From: Paenibacillus sp. FSL R7-0337 | GTDB lineage: Bacteria; Bacillota; Bacilli; Paenibacillales; Paenibacillaceae | Length of the DNA stretch: 64,000 bases | Assembly (NCBI RefSeq): GCF_037969875.1 | Contig: NZ_CP150218.1 | Location: 682,001-746,000, forward strand | Reading direction: 5' to 3' | In this document: in pieces, positions 60,949-64,000 of the stretch | Layout: every line of letters begins with the position of its first letter | Numbering within the stretch: position 1 is the stretch's first letter | Made by a program: the position numbers and the translations under genes | Notes under the pieces: model-generated | What the model was told of the DNA's origin: nothing | Seen by the model: the letters and a program-made list of their open reading frames with translations, nothing else | The model's database searches: none

Positions 60949-61401
60949 TTAGAGGCTCTTATGCAGTTTTTGAGCTAATGCCAAGCTCCGGTTACTTCGG
61001 GTCTCCTCCTTTTTTGCCAGCTCAATATAATTAATCTGTTCCCGCTTCAGGTAATCGGGCTGATCCAGGAATGTGCTGAGCATCTGATGTTCTTCAAGAA
61101 CCTCCTTAATGTATGCGGGTACAACAATTGCACGGGGTTCCACGCTCTGTGTGAGTGTGACATGCAGCATGTCGCCCAGCTCTTTACGGACCGCCCTCCG
61201 GATGAACTCATTGTACACAAAATAATGCCCGTTCCTGGACGGCAACAGCGTATGCTCGAACTCATGCCCGCCTACGTCGATATGTACAGGTATTCTGCTA
61301 TTAGTATGGAATGCCTCTTGGACGGAATACGGAAAATACACGACCTTCCATTTCATTTTACCTTCCAGCAGCTTAATCTCACCTTCGAATTCATAGACCA
61401 T
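60949..61401 (-). CDS. DUF1905/YdeI-like protein
   Basis: This 150-residue protein has an N-terminal DUF1905 beta-barrel-like domain (YEFEGEI, then FPYSVQEAF) and a C-terminal YdeI/OmpD-associated helical tail (PAYIKEVLEEHQ). Function in the cell is not known. It overlaps the GNAT gene start region by 11 nt. Confidence 0.8.
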   Translation of the reverse strand: MVYEFEGEIKLLEGKMKWKVVYFPYSVQEAFHTNSRIPVHIDVGGHEFEHTLLPSRNGHYFVYNEFIRRAVRKELGDMLHVTLTQSVEPRAIVVPAYIKEVLEEHQMLSTFLDQPDYLKREQINYIELAKKEETRSNRSLALAQKLHKSL

Positions 61402-61852
61402 AAGGCGAAGCCTCCTCCGTATTCACAATTCCGTAATACACCAAATCCTCATAGGCATGAATCTTATGTACTTGATCTTTCAGTGTACCTTCATAGGTTA
61501 TTCCGCATTTCTGCATAATTCTTCCTGAAGCCGGATTGGAAGCGAAATGCCGTGCATAGACCTTGTGATACTTCTTCTCTGCAAAAGCAAATTCAATAAC
61601 CGCCCTGGCAGCCTCTGTTCCGTAACCGTGCCCCCAATGGGCTTCGCCAATCCAATACCCGATTTCACCGTTATGATGGGGCGGTTGATTAGATAACCCA
61701 ATCGCTCCATATAGCTGGCCGTCTGCCTTGTCAGTGATTGCGAAGTCATACATCTTGTCCAGGTCAAAGTTCTGTGGAGGGGAAATTTGGAACTGTAGGA
61801 GCGATAGCGTACGCCTGAAAGCTTTCCGCAGGAAAGCTCGCATCGTAAGCAT
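61391..61852 (-). pseudogene. GNAT acetyltransferase with repeat-derived N-terminus
   Basis: Residues from about 23 on are a RimJ/RimL-type GNAT domain: GYWIGEAHWGHGYGTEAAR is the acetyl-CoA loop region and HFASNPASGRIMQKCG follows. The first 22 codons (MLTMRAFLRKAFRRTLSLLQ onwards) come from the repeat element at 61787-61970. The usual first 40-50 residues of the domain are absent. The gene was most likely cut by insertion of the repeat, and the residual frame is probably not functional. Confidence 0.7.
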
Positions 61853-61970
61853 AGGCTGTATTTGGATTTCTACCGCGAGAAGCGGTTGTAATCAAGGAAA
61901 TCCAAATACAACAGCGGCCGGAGGGCCAAACATTCTCTGGAGTCACGGCAGTCCCATAGCAGAAAAAACA
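61787..61970. repeat. Palindromic repeat element
   Basis: A block of about 180 nt with nested dyads: TGTATTTGGATTTC (61857) and GAAATCCAAATACA (61897) pair perfectly over 14 bp, and inside them ACCGC-GAGAA-GCGGT forms a small hairpin. GC and AT runs differ from flanking genes and no protein is encoded. From memory it resembles a multicopy intergenic element of Paenibacillus genomes; a genome-wide count would confirm that. Confidence 0.68.
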
Positions 61971-61988
61971 TAAGTTCAATCTATTCGG

Positions 61989-62183
61989 TTAAGAAATCCA
62001 CATGATCACAACAATAATCAAAGCAATTACACCCACCGCAATAACCATATCAGAGATCTGCCGCCATAATCCCAAAGGCCCTTCACGATGAAGCTTCTGT
62101 TCATTGACGTCATGGTTGGCTTTGTGCCCGCCGGGGTCATTCGAATAGATAGGGGGTCCACCGCCATTAGAGAATTCAGTCAT
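61989..62183 (-). CDS. Small membrane-anchored protein
   Basis: This 64-residue protein has a polar N-terminal half rich in Gly, Pro, Asn and His, and one C-terminal membrane helix (MVIAVGVIALIIVVIMW). The ATG at 62183 is preceded by GGGAGGCG. The family is not recognised. The strong site and the clear helix argue for a real gene. Confidence 0.6.
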   Translation of the reverse strand: MTEFSNGGGPPIYSNDPGGHKANHDVNEQKLHREGPLGLWRQISDMVIAVGVIALIIVVIMWIS

Positions 62184-62337
62184 AAGAATCGCCTCCCTTT
62201 CCCCCAATTATACACCATTTAATCTCATTTATGGTAACCCGAAAGACTTTGGCATAGCTTACATTTGAATTTTGGTTGGAAATATCCTATTTTAAAAAGA
62301 TAGAGTTTCAGCAGTTAACGGAAGAGGCGAACACAGT

Positions 62338-62940
62338 ATGGGCGATATACATGAGAGGATGTCAGCGGGAACCCGGGCTTTAATCGAGGATACTTTCCTC
62401 CAGCTCATGGAGCAGGAAGGATTTCACAAGGTGAGCGTACGCCAGCTGGCGCTTAGAACACATATTAACAGGGGAACGTTCTATCTGCATTTTACGGATA
62501 AATACGATCTGCTGGAGCAGCTTCAGCTGGAAATACTGACAGGTCTGGAGCAGGTGATGGTTGTCAAAATCGTACGTGAAGAGATGTCCGAGCATTATCT
62601 GAAGGGCTTGCCCTATCCGCCCATGGTGCAGATCCTTGAGTATCTGCAGCAGCACGGCGAGCGAATCCGCTTATTTCTCGGGGCTAAAGGGGGTGCGGCA
62701 TTTCCGGCGCAATTCAAGGATGTTATTAAGCGCAGCTTCTACCGGAAGCTGGAGATGAATGGCGTATTTGCCGACCACCCGGGGGTTCCTCCAGAGTATC
62801 TCGCTGCGCATTCCGCGTCTATTTTTCTGGGAATTACGGAAGAATGGCTGCACAGCGGGATGCCTTATACTCCGAAGGAGCTGGCGGTGATCTATAATGA
62901 GGTCTTATTTATGCAGTCGACTCTGATCGCTAAGGCTTAA
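62338..62940 (+). CDS. TetR-family regulator
   Basis: This 200-residue TetR regulator has the helix-turn-helix VSVRQLALRTHINRGTFYLH and a C-terminal domain of the TetR_C_33-like type (FLGAKGGAAFPAQF). It ends 4 nt inside the convergent oxidoreductase gene. Such pairs often belong together, but the shared 3' ends mean no common promoter here. Confidence 0.87.
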   Translation: MGDIHERMSAGTRALIEDTFLQLMEQEGFHKVSVRQLALRTHINRGTFYLHFTDKYDLLEQLQLEILTGLEQVMVVKIVREEMSEHYLKGLPYPPMVQILEYLQQHGERIRLFLGAKGGAAFPAQFKDVIKRSFYRKLEMNGVFADHPGVPPEYLAAHSASIFLGITEEWLHSGMPYTPKELAVIYNEVLFMQSTLIAKA

Positions 62941-63890
62941 ATTGTAATCAATACCTTACCACGGAGCTTACTTGCCTCGCTCATAGCATGGGAGGCAGCC
63001 AGCTCGGCCAGCGGCAGTCGCTCAGTAATCCACAGCTTCAGCTTGCCCGCATCCACCAGCTCTGCAACCCGTGTCAGCAGCGTACGATCCTCTCGTGCAA
63101 ACAGCTGATGTGCCTTAACGCCAAGCTGCGCTGCCAGCGCTTCGTCCGCAGGATTCACCGCCGAGATCAGCGCTCCTCCCTCTTTTAGCAGCGGTAGCCA
63201 TGTGTTGAGCACCTCGGTATTCTCAGGGGACAGATTGAGGATCAGATCCACCTTGTCCTTCAGCTTGTCCGCGACGCTATCCTTGGTGTAATCAATAATC
63301 TCGTCAATCCCCAGCTCCCGAAGCTTTGGCATACTGGCCGCAGAGGATGTCCCTATGACATACGCCCCATGCTGCTTGGCGAATTGCACTGCGTAGCTGC
63401 CTACCCCGCCAGCGGCTCCGGCAATCAGCACACGCCCACCCTGCGGCAGGTTGCCATGATCGAATAACCCCTGCCATGCGGTTAAGACGCCAATCGGCAG
63501 CGCGGCAGCATCGGATAACTCCAGGGAGACTGGCGCCAGCGCAACATACTGCGCTTTGGTGACCACATACTCTGCGGCAGCGCCGTCACGGGACATATCC
63601 AGCGCAGCATAGACTCTGTCCCCCGGCTGAAAGTCCGTAACCTCTACTCCTGCTGCCTCCACCGTACCCGACACCTCAATGTTAGGAATGTACGGGAATT
63701 CATGCGGGAAAACGGCTTGCAGGTAGCCCTTGCGGATTTTGACGTCTGCTGCATTGAACGCTGTCCCTGCCACCTTAATCAGAATCTCGTCCGCTGCGGG
63801 AGAGGGGACCTGTGCATCTTCATACCTTAGCTCTTCTAGCCCTCCAAATTGATGTATCCGAATCGCCTTCATATGTCTAGCTTCGTTCAT
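62937..63890 (-). CDS. Zinc-free MDR-type NADP oxidoreductase (quinone reductase-like)
   Basis: This 317-residue medium-chain reductase has MKAIRIHQFGGLEEL at the start and the NADP-binding VLIAGAAGGVGSYAVQFAK near the middle. It lacks the structural zinc cysteines, as in quinone oxidoreductase/enoyl reductase-like members. The ATG at 63890 follows AGGAG; the inner ATG six codons on is also possible. Confidence 0.88.
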   Translation of the reverse strand: MNEARHMKAIRIHQFGGLEELRYEDAQVPSPAADEILIKVAGTAFNAADVKIRKGYLQAVFPHEFPYIPNIEVSGTVEAAGVEVTDFQPGDRVYAALDMSRDGAAAEYVVTKAQYVALAPVSLELSDAAALPIGVLTAWQGLFDHGNLPQGGRVLIAGAAGGVGSYAVQFAKQHGAYVIGTSSAASMPKLRELGIDEIIDYTKDSVADKLKDKVDLILNLSPENTEVLNTWLPLLKEGGALISAVNPADEALAAQLGVKAHQLFAREDRTLLTRVAELVDAGKLKLWITERLPLAELAASHAMSEASKLRGKVLITI

Positions 63891-64000
63891 TTCCGATCAC
63901 TCCTATAGATGAATTGGGAATCCGCGTACCGTTGAAGCAATAAGTGTACTGTTCCTGTAACTCATTGTAGGCTCCCGCCCAGGGGGATACAATCAACAAT

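Noticed and set aside
61787..61910. Intrinsic terminator at the 14-bp inverted repeat
   Set aside because: There is no oligo-T run after the stem, and the dyad is nested in a larger structured element.
1..64000. tRNA, rRNA, CRISPR array or prophage
   Set aside because: No cloverleaf-like conserved T-loop sequence, rRNA signature, regularly spaced repeats or phage structural genes were seen on reading.

Overview
The window looks like a chromosomal segment of Paenibacillus or a close relative. The evidence is moderate GC, strong AGGAGG-type ribosome binding sites with some GTG and TTG starts, S-layer homology domains, a seven-domain Mrp antiporter operon, a c-di-AMP riboswitch next to ktrB, and a staphylopine-type cnt operon. 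No rRNA, tRNA, CRISPR array or intact transposase was seen.

Layout. (1) 0.05-8.2 kb: Mrp Na+/H+ antiporter operon with MrpA and MrpB fused, then a c-di-AMP (ydaO-type) riboswitch leading an alpha/beta hydrolase and the K+ channel subunit gene ktrB. (2) 8.2-12.1 kb: arsenic island copy 1 (arsN1 remnant, arsM, marR on minus; arsR-arsB-arsC on plus). (3) 12.1-18.8 kb: an aldo/keto reductase remnant, a DEDDh exonuclease, and a giant S-layer-anchored protein with two tandem esterase modules. (4) 18.9-33.2 kb: fourteen tightly packed plus-strand genes forming an unusual biosynthetic cluster. It combines homologues of petrobactin AsbC, AsbD, AsbE and AsbF (3,4-dihydroxybenzoate supply, activation and transfer) with butirosin-like BtrJ (ATP-grasp), BtrK (PLP decarboxylase) and BtrH (cysteine acyltransferase) types. 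It also has two more adenylating enzymes, three carrier proteins in all, a glycosyltransferase and an ABC exporter. No NRPS, PKS or IucA/IucC synthetase is present. (5) 33.3-37.8 kb: arsenic island copy 2, now with intact arsN1 but an arsM that lost its SAM-binding segment, plus a dual-specificity-like phosphatase. (6) 37.8-43.6 kb: a TetR/SDR pair with matching operators, a PQQ-like propeller protein, a DHFR-like reductase, and a LysR/YeiH pair. (7) 43.6-52.9 kb: complete cntKLMABCDFE metallophore operon behind a Zur-like box. (8) 53-57.5 kb: heterodimeric multidrug ABC exporter and divergent MerR regulator sharing a perfect palindrome. (9) 57.6-63.9 kb: NlpC/P60 hydrolase, GH2 glycosidase with AraC regulator, a YdeI-like protein, a GNAT gene cut by a palindromic repeat, and a TetR/oxidoreductase pair.

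How the parts fit. The two arsenic islands are direct repeats about 25 kb apart and bracket the esterase and biosynthetic cluster. Their identity is mosaic, which suggests gene conversion, and they have decayed reciprocally, so together they supply one working arsM and one working arsN1. The likely previously undescribed system is the 18.9-33.2 kb cluster. My inference is that it makes a 3,4-catechol amide by carrier-protein thiotemplating and exports it.
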